Source: an uncultured Ferrimonas sp. (GTDB lineage: Bacteria; Pseudomonadota; Gammaproteobacteria; Enterobacterales; Shewanellaceae). From it: DNA of 64,000 bases. The notes below the pieces were generated by a model, which ran no database searches, was not told the origin of the DNA, and saw only the letters and a program-made list of their open reading frames with translations. Shown here piece after piece: positions 28,038 to 37,373 of the stretch (position 1 is the stretch's first letter; each line of letters begins with the position of its first letter). The translations under genes were made by a program, and so were the position numbers. The stretch lies in NCBI RefSeq assembly GCF_947489035.1, contig NZ_CANLCI010000005.1, positions 62,001 to 126,000 on the forward strand. Reading direction: 5' to 3'.

Positions 28038-29717
28038 ATGGACTTCACTCCCCTACTGGCCGCCACCATCGAACTGAAATTACTGCTGGCTGCCATTGCC
28101 GCCAGCGTCACCGGCTTAGGTTATTACCTTGGTCGACGCCCCCTAGCGCAGCTGCAACAACATCTTGACGAGGCGCAGGACGATCTGAGCGATCAGCGCC
28201 AACAATTGGCGTTGTTGCAGCAACAGTGCGATCGGCTAATGGATATTGAGTTGCAGTGGCAAGACGCGCAGGATGAACACGCTCGGCTAAAAACCGTGGT
28301 GGCCAGTGCCGATATCGAATTGAAGCACAGCACCGAACAACTGCACCGCTTGCGCCAACAAGAACAAGAACTATCGGCGCGGTTAGACAAGCAGAGTCGT
28401 TTAAGCAGCTTGTTAGAAGGTCAGGTGAAGCAGGGCCAAACCGCATTGGAAGAGAAGCAGCTGAGCTTCAACACCCAGCAGCAGCAATGGCAGCAGCGTG
28501 AACAGGAACTGAAATCCGAGCTGGCCAGCGCCACCGAGAAACTGGAAAGCGCCCATGCGCGGGTATTAAGCCTCACCAGCGACAACCAAGAGATCAAAAC
28601 CTCGCTGCAAGAGAAACAACACCACTTTACCGAGCAGATGCAGCTGCTGGAGCAGAGCAAAGCGCAGCTGACCAAGCAATTTGAGCAGCTGGCGAGCGAG
28701 ATCTTAGACCGAAAAGGCCAAGCCTTTAGCGCCATGAACAAAGAGAGCATGGCCAATATCTTGTCGCCGATCCACGCCGAGCTAAAAGGCTTTAAAGAGA
28801 AAGTGGAAACCATCCACACCCAAGAAACCGAGCAACGCACCAAGCTGCGCACCGAACTGGAAAACCTGCAGCAGCTCAACCAAGCGATCAACCAACAGGC
28901 GGATCGACTCACCACGGCACTGCAAGGGCAAAAGAAGGTGCAGGGCAACTGGGGCGAGCTGATGCTGGAAAACGTGCTTGATAACGCCGGGCTGCGGTTG
29001 GGCACCGATTATCAACGCGAGCAAAGCTTCAATACCGACGAAGGCCGCCTGCGCCCAGATGCGGTGGTGTACCTGCCGCAAGATAAGCATCTGGTGATCG
29101 ACGCCAAAACCTCGCTTAACGCCTACACCCGCTACGTCAACACCGAAGATGAGCTGGCGCGCAGCACTGCGCTGAAGCAGCATGCGGAAGCGGTGCAAGA
29201 TCGGATCAGCGAACTGGCCAGCAAAAACTACTGCAAGCTGCCGGGGCTGAATTCGCCCGAGGTGGTGATCATGTTTATTCCGGTGGAATCGGCCTACGTC
29301 GAAGCGCTCAAAGCCGATGAAACCCTGTTCCAGCGGGCGCTGGAGCAAAACATCTTGGTGGCGACCCCAACCACCTTGCTGACCAGCCTTAACATTGTGC
29401 GGCAGTTGTGGCGCTTTGAAGATCAAAACAAACACACCGCCGAATTGGCCAATCGCGCCGAGAAGTTCTACGACAAACTGCGCACATTCTTGGTGTCGAT
29501 GGAGCAAGTTGGCAAGCAGATGGACAACGCCCGCAGCAGTTACGATAAAGCGTTGGGGCAGCTGTATCACGGCCGTGGCAACCTGATCAAACAAGCGGCG
29601 GAGTTTAAGGATCTGGGCGTATCGGTCAGCAAAGAGTTGCCTGCGGAGATGGTGGATAAAGCCCAACTGGAGTTGGCCAGCAGCGATCCCGCCGCACTGC
29701 CTGCCAGCGTTAGTTAA
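28038..29717 (+). CDS. rmuC: DNA recombination protein RmuC
   Basis: Membrane-anchored coiled-coil protein with a nuclease-like C-terminal domain; loss of rmuC alters recombination at inverted repeats in Escherichia coli. An N-terminal membrane segment (LKLLLAAIAASVTGLGYYLG, about 14-33) leads into a very long Gln/Glu-rich coiled coil (40-290), then the RmuC domain: GQKKVQGNWGELMLENVLD, RLRPDAVVYLPQDKHLVIDA, KTSLNAYTRY and VVIMFIPVESAYVEAL. 559 residues is slightly longer than usual because of the coil. A terminator follows at once. Confidence 0.95.
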   Translation: MDFTPLLAATIELKLLLAAIAASVTGLGYYLGRRPLAQLQQHLDEAQDDLSDQRQQLALLQQQCDRLMDIELQWQDAQDEHARLKTVVASADIELKHSTEQLHRLRQQEQELSARLDKQSRLSSLLEGQVKQGQTALEEKQLSFNTQQQQWQQREQELKSELASATEKLESAHARVLSLTSDNQEIKTSLQEKQHHFTEQMQLLEQSKAQLTKQFEQLASEILDRKGQAFSAMNKESMANILSPIHAELKGFKEKVETIHTQETEQRTKLRTELENLQQLNQAINQQADRLTTALQGQKKVQGNWGELMLENVLDNAGLRLGTDYQREQSFNTDEGRLRPDAVVYLPQDKHLVIDAKTSLNAYTRYVNTEDELARSTALKQHAEAVQDRISELASKNYCKLPGLNSPEVVIMFIPVESAYVEALKADETLFQRALEQNILVATPTTLLTSLNIVRQLWRFEDQNKHTAELANRAEKFYDKLRTFLVSMEQVGKQMDNARSSYDKALGQLYHGRGNLIKQAAEFKDLGVSVSKELPAEMVDKAQLELASSDPAALPASVS

Positions 29718-29726
29718 CCCGCAAAG

Positions 29727-29754
29727 CGCCCCAGCATGCTGGGGCGTTTTTGAT
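29727..29754 (+). terminator. rmuC terminator
   Basis: Stem CGCCCCAGC and GCTGGGGCG around a short AT loop, followed by TTTTTGATT, 10 bases after the rmuC stop. Confidence 0.88.
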
Positions 29755-29778
29755 TGCCGCTCGGTTCAACCGCCGCGC

Positions 29779-30261
29779 TTAGGCACGGCGCCCCTGGTAA
29801 GCAGCCAGCATCCAGATCTCTTTCTCTTGCTGGCTCACGTAATCCCCCAGCAGAGCCGCGGTGCCTTCATCGCCTAATTCTCCCGCTTGCGCCAACAACC
29901 GTCGCTGCTGGGTCAGCAGCAACTGATAGGCCGCCAAGATGTGTTCAATCGCCACGTGGCCATCGGACACGTCTTTGCTTTCCGCAATCTGCGCCAACAC
30001 CAAGTAGTCAGAGAAGCCATGCAGTGGCTCGCCCCCCAAGGTCAAAATCCGCTCCGCCAGTTCATCCACTTTTAGCAGCAACTGATCGTAGATCTCTTCA
30101 AACTTGGCGTGCAGTTCAAAGAAGTTTGCACCGCGCACATTCCAATGGAAACCACGCACGTTCATATACAACACTTGGTAGTTTGCCAGCAGCTGGTTGA
30201 GGTTGGTGGCCAGTTGGGTCGCGCCTTGTTGGTCAAGGCCAATTAAGTTAGTGGTCATCAT
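29779..30261 (-). CDS. Dps-family ferritin-like protein
   Basis: Ferritin-fold miniferritin that oxidises and stores iron and protects DNA under stress. The Dps ferroxidase signature is present: NVRGFHWNVRG, then FELHAKFEEIYDQLLLKVDE with ligands His, Asp and Glu, and GGEPLHGFSDYL. 160 residues. The N-terminus (MMTTNLIGLDQQG) lacks the Lys-rich tail that Escherichia coli Dps uses to bind DNA, so iron storage or peroxide defence is the safer reading. Either of two adjacent ATG codons may start it. Confidence 0.9.
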   Translation of the reverse strand: MMTTNLIGLDQQGATQLATNLNQLLANYQVLYMNVRGFHWNVRGANFFELHAKFEEIYDQLLLKVDELAERILTLGGEPLHGFSDYLVLAQIAESKDVSDGHVAIEHILAAYQLLLTQQRRLLAQAGELGDEGTAALLGDYVSQQEKEIWMLAAYQGRRA

Positions 30262-30374
30262 CGGTTCCGTTGCTCATTTTGAATGGTCGCTAGCTTACCC
30301 AAGGGGGGTCGCAGACGATAACGGAGGCTTTGAATCACCATAATCGATTTACACTGCCACTCTTAACCCCAAAA

Positions 30375-30390
30375 CATGATTTAGATCATG
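30375..30390. promoter_or_regulatory. FNR-like palindrome upstream of the Dps-type gene
   Basis: CATGAT-TTAG-ATCATG, perfect 6-bp arms with 4-base spacer; differs from the FNR/EtrA consensus TTGAT-N4-ATCAA by one base per arm. About 115 bases upstream of the minus-strand Dps-type gene. Confidence 0.4.
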
Positions 30391-30450
30391 GCAGCGCCTT
30401 TACTGCTAACGTCACCGCAAATTGCCCCCTGAAGCTAAAAATCAGGCAAA

Positions 30451-30478
30451 AAAATACCAGCACAATGGCTGGTATTTT
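30451..30478. terminator. Terminator-like hairpin in the dps-gmk gap
   Basis: Perfect 11-bp stem AAAATACCAGC (30451-30461) and GCTGGTATTTT (30468-30478), loop ACAATG. No protein gene precedes it on either strand within reach, so it may end a small RNA. Confidence 0.55.
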
Positions 30479-30491
30479 CTTCGACACGGAG

Positions 30492-30575
30492 ATGATGATC
30501 TTAACTAAACAAGGTAACTACGCTGCTGACGTTGACCGCGTTTGCTTCGATAACGGCAGAGTACTCAAACTTTGA
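30492..30575 (+). CDS. Possible 27-residue small protein
   Basis: MMILTKQGNYAADVDRVCF... ends in RVLKL with stop TGA; a GGAG lies close upstream of the two start codons (30492, 30495), closer to the second. No similarity known; may be chance. Confidence 0.2.
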   Translation: MMILTKQGNYAADVDRVCFDNGRVLKL

Positions 30576-30659
30576 TTGTTGGTAAAATCAACAATATCAA
30601 TCACGGTTATCGACTTTTCACTGCCAACTAATTCGAATTAGCCTCAGCCCATAACCAAA

Positions 30660-30688
30660 AAAAGAGCCGCGAAAAACGCAGCTCTTTT
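30660..30688. terminator. Bidirectional terminator-like hairpin in the dps-gmk gap
   Basis: 12-bp stem with one mismatch, AAAAGAGCCGCG (30660-30671) and CGCAGCTCTTTT (30677-30688), loop AAAAA; A and T runs on both sides suit termination in either direction. Confidence 0.7.
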
Positions 30689-31123
30689 ACCAAGGGATGG
30701 CTGTTGATACAGACTCGGCGCATGCACTGAAACCGATTAATGCTGTTCAATGGCGCCATCATAACCGGCTTGCGCGCTGCTGATAAAACCGACAATTTCA
30801 ATCGCCGTTATCGATAAAGCCATGCATTCCGGTTCGAGCTTTTTTCAGCCTCGCTCGGCAGCGCAACTCCCAGTAACCATAGCCAGACCAGCCAACGGTT
30901 TGCTCTTCGTTGCAGGCACCACGCAGCAACCGCCGTTAGGGCACATATACTGATAACACAACGGCGGGCGCGCATTCTCAGCACGAAAGCCCACCACAGC
31001 GGTTGGTCAATGCCGCCGCCCGTGGTAAAGTTGCGCGCTTTATTTTATTCCAAGCACCAAGCGCTCGGAATGGGACTTTGCACGGCTTACTCTTAAGCCC
31101 AAAACGTCAGGATCGCATTCACC

Positions 31124-31747
31124 ATGGCTCGTCGTGGCAACCTGTTTATTCTTGCCGCCCCCAGTGGCGCAGGCAAATCATCACTGATCAGCGCATTGCT
31201 GAAAGACCAACCCGCCGACATGCAAGTGTCCGTGTCGCACACCACTCGTGCCCCACGCCCCGGTGAAGTTGACGGCGTGCACTACCATTTTGTTTCGGTA
31301 GAGCAGTTTAAAGCGCAGATCGAACAGGGTAACTTCTTCGAATACGCCGAAGTATTTGGCAACTATTACGGCACCTCTAAAGTCACCATTGAACAGACAC
31401 TGGACAATGGCATTGATGTGTTTTTAGACATTGATTGGCAGGGTGCCCGCCAAGTAACAACGCTGCTACCGGATGCGGTTGGGGTGTTTATTCTGCCACC
31501 ATCACGCGTTGAGTTGGAACGTCGGCTGAACAGCCGCGGCCAAGACAGCGCCGAAGTGATTGCAGGACGGATGGCAGAAGCGGTGGCAGAGATGTCCCAC
31601 TTCGATGAGTTTGATTACGTCATCGTCAACGAAGATTTTGACGTGGCCCTGACCGAACTGCAGGCCATCGTTCAAACCCAACGTAACCGCTTGGCTAGGC
31701 AGGCGGAAGCGCACAGTGTTATGCTTGCAGAGTTATTGTCGCAATAA
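31124..31747 (+). CDS. gmk: Guanylate kinase
   Basis: Phosphorylates GMP to GDP with ATP. P-loop [11 protein letters not shown] at about residues 11-21, then [20 protein letters not shown] and [10 protein letters not shown], all standard GMP-binding motifs; 207 residues. First gene of the conserved gmk-rpoZ-spoT group, and functionally linked to (p)ppGpp made or degraded by SpoT since both deal with guanine nucleotides. Confidence 0.97.
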   Translation: MARRGNLFILAAPSGAGKSSLISALLKDQPADMQVSVSHTTRAPRPGEVDGVHYHFVSVEQFKAQIEQGNFFEYAEVFGNYYGTSKVTIEQTLDNGIDVFLDIDWQGARQVTTLLPDAVGVFILPPSRVELERRLNSRGQDSAEVIAGRMAEAVAEMSHFDEFDYVIVNEDFDVALTELQAIVQTQRNRLARQAEAHSVMLAELLSQ

Positions 31748-31808
31748 CGCTTTTCATGTACACTTTTGCGTCATTTTTTTAATCGTTTAGACACAGGAGT
31801 TCCTCGTA

Positions 31809-32087
31809 ATGGCACGGGTTACTGTAGAAGACGCCGTAAATCAAATCGGCAACCGTTTTGACCTGATCCTGGTCGCTGCTCGCCGCGCCCGCCAACTGTC
31901 TGTACAAGGCAAAGAAGCGTTGGTTGATGAGGAAAACGACAAGTCCACCGTGGTGGCACTGCGTGAGATCGAGCAAGGCTTGATCACCTCCAGCACTCTG
32001 GACGAACAAGAGCGCCAAGCTGAGCGCGAAAAAGAAGCCGCTGAACTGGCTGCCGTAGCTGCAATTGCAGAGGGTCGTACTCTGTAA
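31809..32087 (+). CDS. rpoZ: RNA polymerase omega subunit
   Basis: 92-residue omega subunit, which assists RNA polymerase assembly and forms part of a ppGpp site with beta-prime. Starts [20 protein letters not shown] and has VAARRARQL and the conserved [21 protein letters not shown] lies 9 bases before the start. Lies between gmk and spoT as in other gammaproteobacteria. Confidence 0.98.
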   Translation: MARVTVEDAVNQIGNRFDLILVAARRARQLSVQGKEALVDEENDKSTVVALREIEQGLITSSTLDEQERQAEREKEAAELAAVAAIAEGRTL

Positions 32088-32102
32088 TTTGGGAGGTCGC
32101 CG

Positions 32103-34205
32103 TTGTACCTGTTTGAAAGCCTAAAGGAACTGGCCGCCAGTTATCTTGAACCCGAGCAGGTGGAGCAGCTTACCCAAGCTTACATCACCGCCCGGGACGC
32201 TCACGATGGGCAGATGCGCTCCAGTGGCGATCCCTACATCACTCACCCAGTTGCGGTTGCCCGCATACTGGGTGAAATGCGTTTAGACCACGAAACGCTG
32301 ATGGCGGCCTTGCTGCACGACGTCATCGAAGATACACCCGCCACCAAAGAAGATTTGGCCGCGCTGTTTGGCGATGCCGTAGCGGAATTGGTGGAAGGGG
32401 TATCCAAGCTCGATAAACTCAAATTTCGCGATCGCGAAGAAGCTCAAGCCGAAAACTTCCGCAAAATGGTCATGGCCATGGTGCAGGACATTCGGGTTAT
32501 CTTGATCAAACTCGCCGACCGCACACACAACATGCGCACGCTGGGCTCGTTACGCCCGGATAAAAAACGCCGCATCGCCCGTGAAACCCTCGAGATCTAC
32601 GTGCCCTTGGCCAATCGCCTCGGCATCCATAACGTTAAAAACGAACTGGAAGATCTGGGTTTTCGTGCACTTTACCCAATGCGTTACCGCGTTCTTAAAG
32701 AGGTGGTTTCCGCCGCTCGGGGTAATCGCAAAGAGTTGATGAACATCATCGAGTCTGCCATCAGTGGCCGCCTTGAAGACGCTTCCATCAACGCCACCGT
32801 GCAAGGCCGCGAAAAAAACCTGTTCTCCATCTACAACAAGATGGTCAACAAAGAGCTGCAGTTCCAAGACGTGATGGACATCTACGCGTTTCGGATCACC
32901 GTGGACGACATCGATACCTGTTATCGCGTCTTAGGTGCCATGCATACCCTCTACAAACCGCGCCCGGGCCGCTTTAAAGATTACATCGCCATCCCCAAAG
33001 CCAACGGCTACCAAAGCCTGCACACCTCATTATTTGGCCCCCATCAGGTGCCAGTCGAGGTGCAGATCCGTACCGATGACATGGATCAAATGGCCGATCG
33101 AGGCGTTGCCGCCCACTGGATGTACAAAAGCGACGAAGACAACGCCGGTACCACCGCCCAGATCCGCGCCCGCAAATGGATGCAAACCCTGCTGGAGCTG
33201 CAACAAAGCGCCGGTAACTCGTTTGAATTCATCGAAAGCGTTAAGAACGACATGTTCCCAGACGAGATCTACGTGTTCAGCCCGAAAGGCCGAATTCTGG
33301 AACTGCCTGCCGGTGCCACCGCGGTCGACTTTGCCTATGCGGTCCACACCGACGTTGGCAACGAATGCGTGGGGGCGCGCGTTAACCGCCAAGCCTACCC
33401 GCTTTCCAAGGCGCTGATCTCTGGCCAAACCGTTGAGATCATTACCGCGCCTGGGGCTCGTCCTAACGCCGCTTGGCTTAACTTTGCCGTTACCGGTAAA
33501 GCCCGCGCCAAGATCCGCCATGTACTGAAAAGCGTGGAACAAACCGAATCGGTCACCTTGGGTCGGCGGCTGCTCAATCACGCCTTGGGCGATGTGCGCT
33601 TAGACGAGATCGATCCCGATAAGCTCAATGCGGTGTTGGCCGAATACAACTATCGCAGCCAAGACGATCTGCTGTCGGCCATCGGTTTAGGCGATGTGAT
33701 GAGCTTGGTTGTGGCGCAGCGATTGCGCGGCGAAACCGAAATGCTCACCAACGGCAAAGATAAGCTGCCGATCAAAGGCGCCGAAGGGATGCTGGTAACC
33801 TTTGCCAAATGTTGCCGCCCAATTGAAGGCGATGACGTCGTGGCACACGTCAGCCCCGGCAAAGGATTGGTGGTTCATATTGATACCTGTCGCAATATCG
33901 TCAAAAACCTGGAAACCGAACCGGAGAAATTCCTACCGGTAGAGTGGACGGACGACGTAGAAGCAGAATATCTTACGGAACTGCGGGTGGAGATCATCAA
34001 CCACCAAGGTGTGTTAGCCAAGTTAACCTCGGTTGTGGCCAGCACCGACGCCAACATTCAAAATCTCAATACTGAAGATCGAGACGGCCGTACCTACGCC
34101 ATCAACATGGTCTTGACCGTTTCTGGTCGTGATCATTTGGCCAACGTATTGCGTAAAATCCGGGTGATGCCGGATGTACTCAAGGCGTCTCGAAGCCGAA
34201 ATTAA
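32103..34205 (+). CDS. spoT: Bifunctional (p)ppGpp synthetase/hydrolase SpoT
   Basis: Controls the stringent response alarmone. Domains in order: HD hydrolase with LLHDVIEDT (His72, Asp73) and LADRTHNMRTL; RelA/SpoT synthetase with PRPGRFKDYIAIPKANGYQS and VEVQIRT; TGS (about 390-450, DEIYVFSPKGRILELPAGAT); C-terminal ACT (EYLTELRVEIINHQGVLAKL). 700 residues matches SpoT. The start is TTG at 32103, behind a strong GGGAGG 7 bases before it; no ATG is nearby and MYLFESL is the family start. Confidence 0.97.
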   Translation: MYLFESLKELAASYLEPEQVEQLTQAYITARDAHDGQMRSSGDPYITHPVAVARILGEMRLDHETLMAALLHDVIEDTPATKEDLAALFGDAVAELVEGVSKLDKLKFRDREEAQAENFRKMVMAMVQDIRVILIKLADRTHNMRTLGSLRPDKKRRIARETLEIYVPLANRLGIHNVKNELEDLGFRALYPMRYRVLKEVVSAARGNRKELMNIIESAISGRLEDASINATVQGREKNLFSIYNKMVNKELQFQDVMDIYAFRITVDDIDTCYRVLGAMHTLYKPRPGRFKDYIAIPKANGYQSLHTSLFGPHQVPVEVQIRTDDMDQMADRGVAAHWMYKSDEDNAGTTAQIRARKWMQTLLELQQSAGNSFEFIESVKNDMFPDEIYVFSPKGRILELPAGATAVDFAYAVHTDVGNECVGARVNRQAYPLSKALISGQTVEIITAPGARPNAAWLNFAVTGKARAKIRHVLKSVEQTESVTLGRRLLNHALGDVRLDEIDPDKLNAVLAEYNYRSQDDLLSAIGLGDVMSLVVAQRLRGETEMLTNGKDKLPIKGAEGMLVTFAKCCRPIEGDDVVAHVSPGKGLVVHIDTCRNIVKNLETEPEKFLPVEWTDDVEAEYLTELRVEIINHQGVLAKLTSVVASTDANIQNLNTEDRDGRTYAINMVLTVSGRDHLANVLRKIRVMPDVLKASRSRN

Positions 34206-34214
34206 GGAAGCAAC

Positions 34215-34598
34215 ATGGCAGAAAAAGTGATTATCGCCACCGACAACGCCCCTGCGGCGATTGGTACTTACTCCCAAGCAGTACGGGTAGACGACACCGT
34301 TTACCTGTCGGGTCAGATCCCTTTGGATCCAAAGACCATGGAAAAAGCCGGTGAAGATTTTGACAGCCAAGTGGTACAGGTATTCGAGAACTTAAAAGCG
34401 GTATGTGAAGCCGCCGGCGGTTCCTTGCAAGACATCGTTAAGCTGAACATCTTCATGTTGGACTTGGCCAACTTTGCCAAAGTAAACGACGTAATGAGCC
34501 AATACTTCCAGCAGCCCTACCCCGCTCGCGCCGCGATTGGCGTAAAGCAGCTGCCAAAAGACGTATTGGTCGAAATGGATGGCGTAATGGTGCTGTAA
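34215..34598 (+). CDS. ridA: RidA-family enamine/imine deaminase
   Basis: Hydrolyses reactive 2-aminoacrylate released by PLP enzymes, protecting metabolism. Motifs: [35 protein letters not shown] and the C-terminal [20 protein letters not shown] with the catalytic Arg. 127 residues is standard. It lies 9 bases after spoT and is probably cotranscribed; in enterics this slot differs (spoT-trmH). Confidence 0.94.
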   Translation: MAEKVIIATDNAPAAIGTYSQAVRVDDTVYLSGQIPLDPKTMEKAGEDFDSQVVQVFENLKAVCEAAGGSLQDIVKLNIFMLDLANFAKVNDVMSQYFQQPYPARAAIGVKQLPKDVLVEMDGVMVL

Positions 34599-34620
34599 TT
34601 TCGCACCCGATCCAGCGCAT

Positions 34621-34648
34621 AACGGGGGCTTCGGCCCCCGTTATTGTA
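34621..34648 (+). terminator. Terminator after ridA
   Basis: Nine-bp stem AACGGGGGC (34621-34629) and GCCCCCGTT (34634-34642) closed by a TTCG tetraloop, followed by ATTGTATT. Confidence 0.9.
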
Positions 34649-34729
34649 TTTACTCTCGCAACCCAGTTACCGATCCCCATAAGAAGCCCACGCTGACTTA
34701 TCGGCATCGGCTCTCGCAACGGAAAAACC

Positions 34730-35458
34730 ATGAGCCCAGAACGCCTCGCCCGCATCAACGCGATGCTCGACAATCGCCAAATCGATCTAACCCTATGCTT
34801 AGAGCAGATCCATAAACCCCATAACCTATCCGCAGTCATTCGCACCGCCGATGCGGTTGGGATCAGCGATGTGCACGCCATCTGGGCCGAAGAGTACCAG
34901 CGGATCTCCAACCACAAAGCCTCGGGCTCGGGTCAGTGGATCGACATCCACAGCCACCACAGCACCGCCGCTGCAGTAGCGCAATTTAAAGCCCAAGGCA
35001 TGCAGGTGGTGGTAACCAACCTGTCTGACTCTGCCGTGGATTACCGCCAGATCGATTACACCAAACCCACGGTGCTGATGATGGGCAACGAACGCGATGG
35101 CATCAGCGATGAAGCACTGAGCCTCGCGGATCACGAAGTAATAGTGCCGATGGTGGGCATGGTGCAATCGCTGAACGTGTCTGTGGCCGCGGCGTTGATC
35201 TTGTATGAAGCCCAACGCCAGCGCAGCGACAACGGCCAATACGGCAAGCGCACCATCGATAACGACCGCTGTCAGCGCATTTTGTTTGAAGGCGGCCACC
35301 CCATTTTTGCCAAGATCTGTCGCCAAAAACAGCTGCCCTACCCACGCATTGATGAACAAGGGCAGATCGAGGCAGATGAGCAATGGTGGCAAAAGGTGCA
35401 GATGAACAAAGACGCGTGGCAGCACCTGGATGACGAATCCAGCGAGGGCGACCGTTAA
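34730..35458 (+). CDS. trmH: tRNA (guanosine-2'-O-)-methyltransferase TrmH
   Basis: SPOUT-fold enzyme that methylates the ribose of G18 in tRNA. Motif 1 HKPHNLSAVIRTADAVGI, motif 2 LMMGNERDGISDEAL and motif 3 VPMVGMVQSLNVSVAAALIL are all present; a basic C-terminal extension binds tRNA. 242 residues is close to the usual 229. Separated from spoT by ridA and a terminator. Confidence 0.95.
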   Translation: MSPERLARINAMLDNRQIDLTLCLEQIHKPHNLSAVIRTADAVGISDVHAIWAEEYQRISNHKASGSGQWIDIHSHHSTAAAVAQFKAQGMQVVVTNLSDSAVDYRQIDYTKPTVLMMGNERDGISDEALSLADHEVIVPMVGMVQSLNVSVAAALILYEAQRQRSDNGQYGKRTIDNDRCQRILFEGGHPIFAKICRQKQLPYPRIDEQGQIEADEQWWQKVQMNKDAWQHLDDESSEGDR

Positions 35459-35479
35459 GCCAAGCTCACCCCTTTACAC

Positions 35480-35504
35480 AGCGGCCTAAATGGCCGCTTT
35501 TTTA
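35480..35504 (+). terminator. trmH terminator
   Basis: Stem AGCGGCC (35480-35486) and GGCCGCT (35492-35498), loop TAAAT, then six Ts. Confidence 0.9.
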
Positions 35505-35640
35505 ATCTATCTGGCTGAAACCATTGCCAAAGCGACTGTGGATGTAGCACTTTAGTTGTACAACAAGGCTCCACTCACTTTCGCTAGGCAGTGTTATCGA
35601 TGATGCATCGATGGCGGCGACATCAGCACGGATAGGGTTT

Positions 35641-37290
35641 ATGACCACACAACCGCAACTGCCTTTGCAACGTTTGGCCCATTGGGCTGCCCAACAACCG
35701 GATCAGATCTGGCTACGCCAACCCCGAGATCGCCAACTGCACGACACCACTTGGGGCCAAGCCCAACAGCAAGTCAACGCACTGGCCGCGGCGCTGCAGC
35801 AACTGGGGCTGCAGCCCGGCGACAAAGTGGCGATCCTGTCGAAGAATTGCGCCGAATGGTTTATTACCGATCTGGCCTTACAAGCCGGTGGCTTCATCAG
35901 CGTGCCGATCTACCCCACCGCCAGCGCCGACACCGTTCGTTATGTGTTGAATCACTCCGGCGCCAAGGCGATTTTTTTGGGCAAGCTGGATAACCCAGAT
36001 GCCCTGCAAGCGGCGATCCCCGACAGCATGCTGCGGTTCGACATGAACCACCCCACGCTGCCATGCCAATACCAATGGTCGCAGCTGCTGACCATGGCCG
36101 AGCCGATGACCGCCGACATCGCCATGCCCGCCGATCTGATGACCATCATCTATACCTCTGGCAGCACCGGCAACCCCAAAGGCGCCCTGCTCACTTACGG
36201 CGCTTACAGCTTTGCCATCGACATCATCGCCACCGAGCTGGGAGCCACCAGCACCGACCGAGTGATCAGCTACCTGCCGTTAGCGCACATCACCGAGCGC
36301 AGTTACATCGAAGGCAGCGCCCTGGCCAGCGGCGCCACCGTATTTTTTGTCGAAAGCCTGCAAACCTTTGTCGAAGACGTGCAGATCGCCACCCCAACAC
36401 TGTTCCTGTCGGTACCACGGTTATGGACGGTGTTCCGCCAAAACATCATCGACAAGGTGGGCCACAGCAAGTTAAAGCTGGCGCTTTCGCTGCCGCTGAT
36501 CAAGGGCTTGGTGGCGGCCAAAATTCGCAAAGAACTGGGGCTGGATCAAGCGCGCTTGCTCGGTTGTGGCTCGGCGCCGGTCTCGCCGGCACTGCTGAAT
36601 TGGTATCGCCGCATCGGCATGGACATCTCGGAAGCCTGGGGCATGACCGAAAACGCCGGTCTTGGCACCCTCAGTGCCCCCTTTCGGGCAGACAAAATTG
36701 GCACCGTGGGCAAGCCACCGCGCCACTGCGAAATCAAACTGGGGGACAATCAAGAACTGCTGTTTAAAAGCCCAGCACTGTTCAGCGGCTATTACCAAAA
36801 CGACGCTGCCACCGCCGAGGCCTTTGACGACGACGGCTTCTTTCGCACCGGCGATCAAGCCCAGATCGACGCCGATGGCTATATGTCGATCACCGGCCGC
36901 ATTAAAGACAACTTCAAAACCGCCAAGGGCAAATACGTTGCACCAGTGCCAATCGAGCGGCAGCTGGCGCAGGATCCCAACATCGAGCTGGTGTGCGTGA
37001 TTGGCTCTGGCCAACCCTACCCCGTGGCGTTGATCCAATTAACCGAAGGGGCGCAGTTGCTGGCACCAACCGAGGTCGAAAACTCACTGCAAGCCACCAT
37101 CCGTCAAGTCAACCAAGTGATGGAAAGCCACGCCACCTTAGGCGGCGCGTTGCTGGTCACCGATCCTTGGACAGTCGAAAACGAGGTGCTTACCCCCACC
37201 CTAAAAATCAAACGGCATGTGCTGGAGCAGCGCTTTACCGATTTGATTGGCGACATTCGCCAAGAACAGATCTGCTGGCAAACACAGTAA
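35641..37290 (+). CDS. AMP-binding long-chain fatty acid-CoA synthetase-type enzyme
   Basis: ANL-superfamily adenylating enzyme, probably activating long-chain fatty acids to acyl-CoA (FadD15/ACSL-like). Motifs: IIYTSGSTGNPKGALLTYG (ATP loop), YLPLAHITERSYIEG, EAWGMTENAG and GYMSITGRIKDNFKTAKGKY with the catalytic Lys region. The ATG at 35641 (MTTQPQLPLQRLAHWAA) with AGGG upstream is preferred to an in-frame ATG at 35611; length then 549. It stands alone between trmH and recG, an insertion into the usual gene order. Confidence 0.9.
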   Translation: MTTQPQLPLQRLAHWAAQQPDQIWLRQPRDRQLHDTTWGQAQQQVNALAAALQQLGLQPGDKVAILSKNCAEWFITDLALQAGGFISVPIYPTASADTVRYVLNHSGAKAIFLGKLDNPDALQAAIPDSMLRFDMNHPTLPCQYQWSQLLTMAEPMTADIAMPADLMTIIYTSGSTGNPKGALLTYGAYSFAIDIIATELGATSTDRVISYLPLAHITERSYIEGSALASGATVFFVESLQTFVEDVQIATPTLFLSVPRLWTVFRQNIIDKVGHSKLKLALSLPLIKGLVAAKIRKELGLDQARLLGCGSAPVSPALLNWYRRIGMDISEAWGMTENAGLGTLSAPFRADKIGTVGKPPRHCEIKLGDNQELLFKSPALFSGYYQNDAATAEAFDDDGFFRTGDQAQIDADGYMSITGRIKDNFKTAKGKYVAPVPIERQLAQDPNIELVCVIGSGQPYPVALIQLTEGAQLLAPTEVENSLQATIRQVNQVMESHATLGGALLVTDPWTVENEVLTPTLKIKRHVLEQRFTDLIGDIRQEQICWQTQ

Positions 37291-37373
37291 CAGCACCTTC
37301 AGATAAGGGGCTGATCTGACTGAGCGGCAGTGGTACTATCTGGATAAATACACAGTACATTTGGAACCGCACC

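Larger units (their letters stand above)
30262..31123. other. 862-base gene-poor region with hairpins, palindrome and imperfect repeats
   Basis: No convincing protein gene. Contents from left: probable dps-type promoter; FNR-like palindrome at 30375-30390; hairpin at 30451-30478; tiny frame at 30492-30575; large hairpin at 30660-30688; three copies of a degenerate AATCRC-rich repeat (30333-30359, 30599-30626, 30800-30821); and the gmk promoter region. Small RNA genes are possible. Confidence 0.55.

Noticed and set aside
28782..29666. 294-codon minus-strand frame opposite rmuC
   Set aside because: Shadow of rmuC; no motif and no start signal.
30330..30575. 81-codon frame in the dps-gmk gap
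   Set aside because: It reads straight through a perfect 11-bp hairpin and has no recognisable features; only its last 27 codons have a ribosome-binding site and are listed at low confidence.
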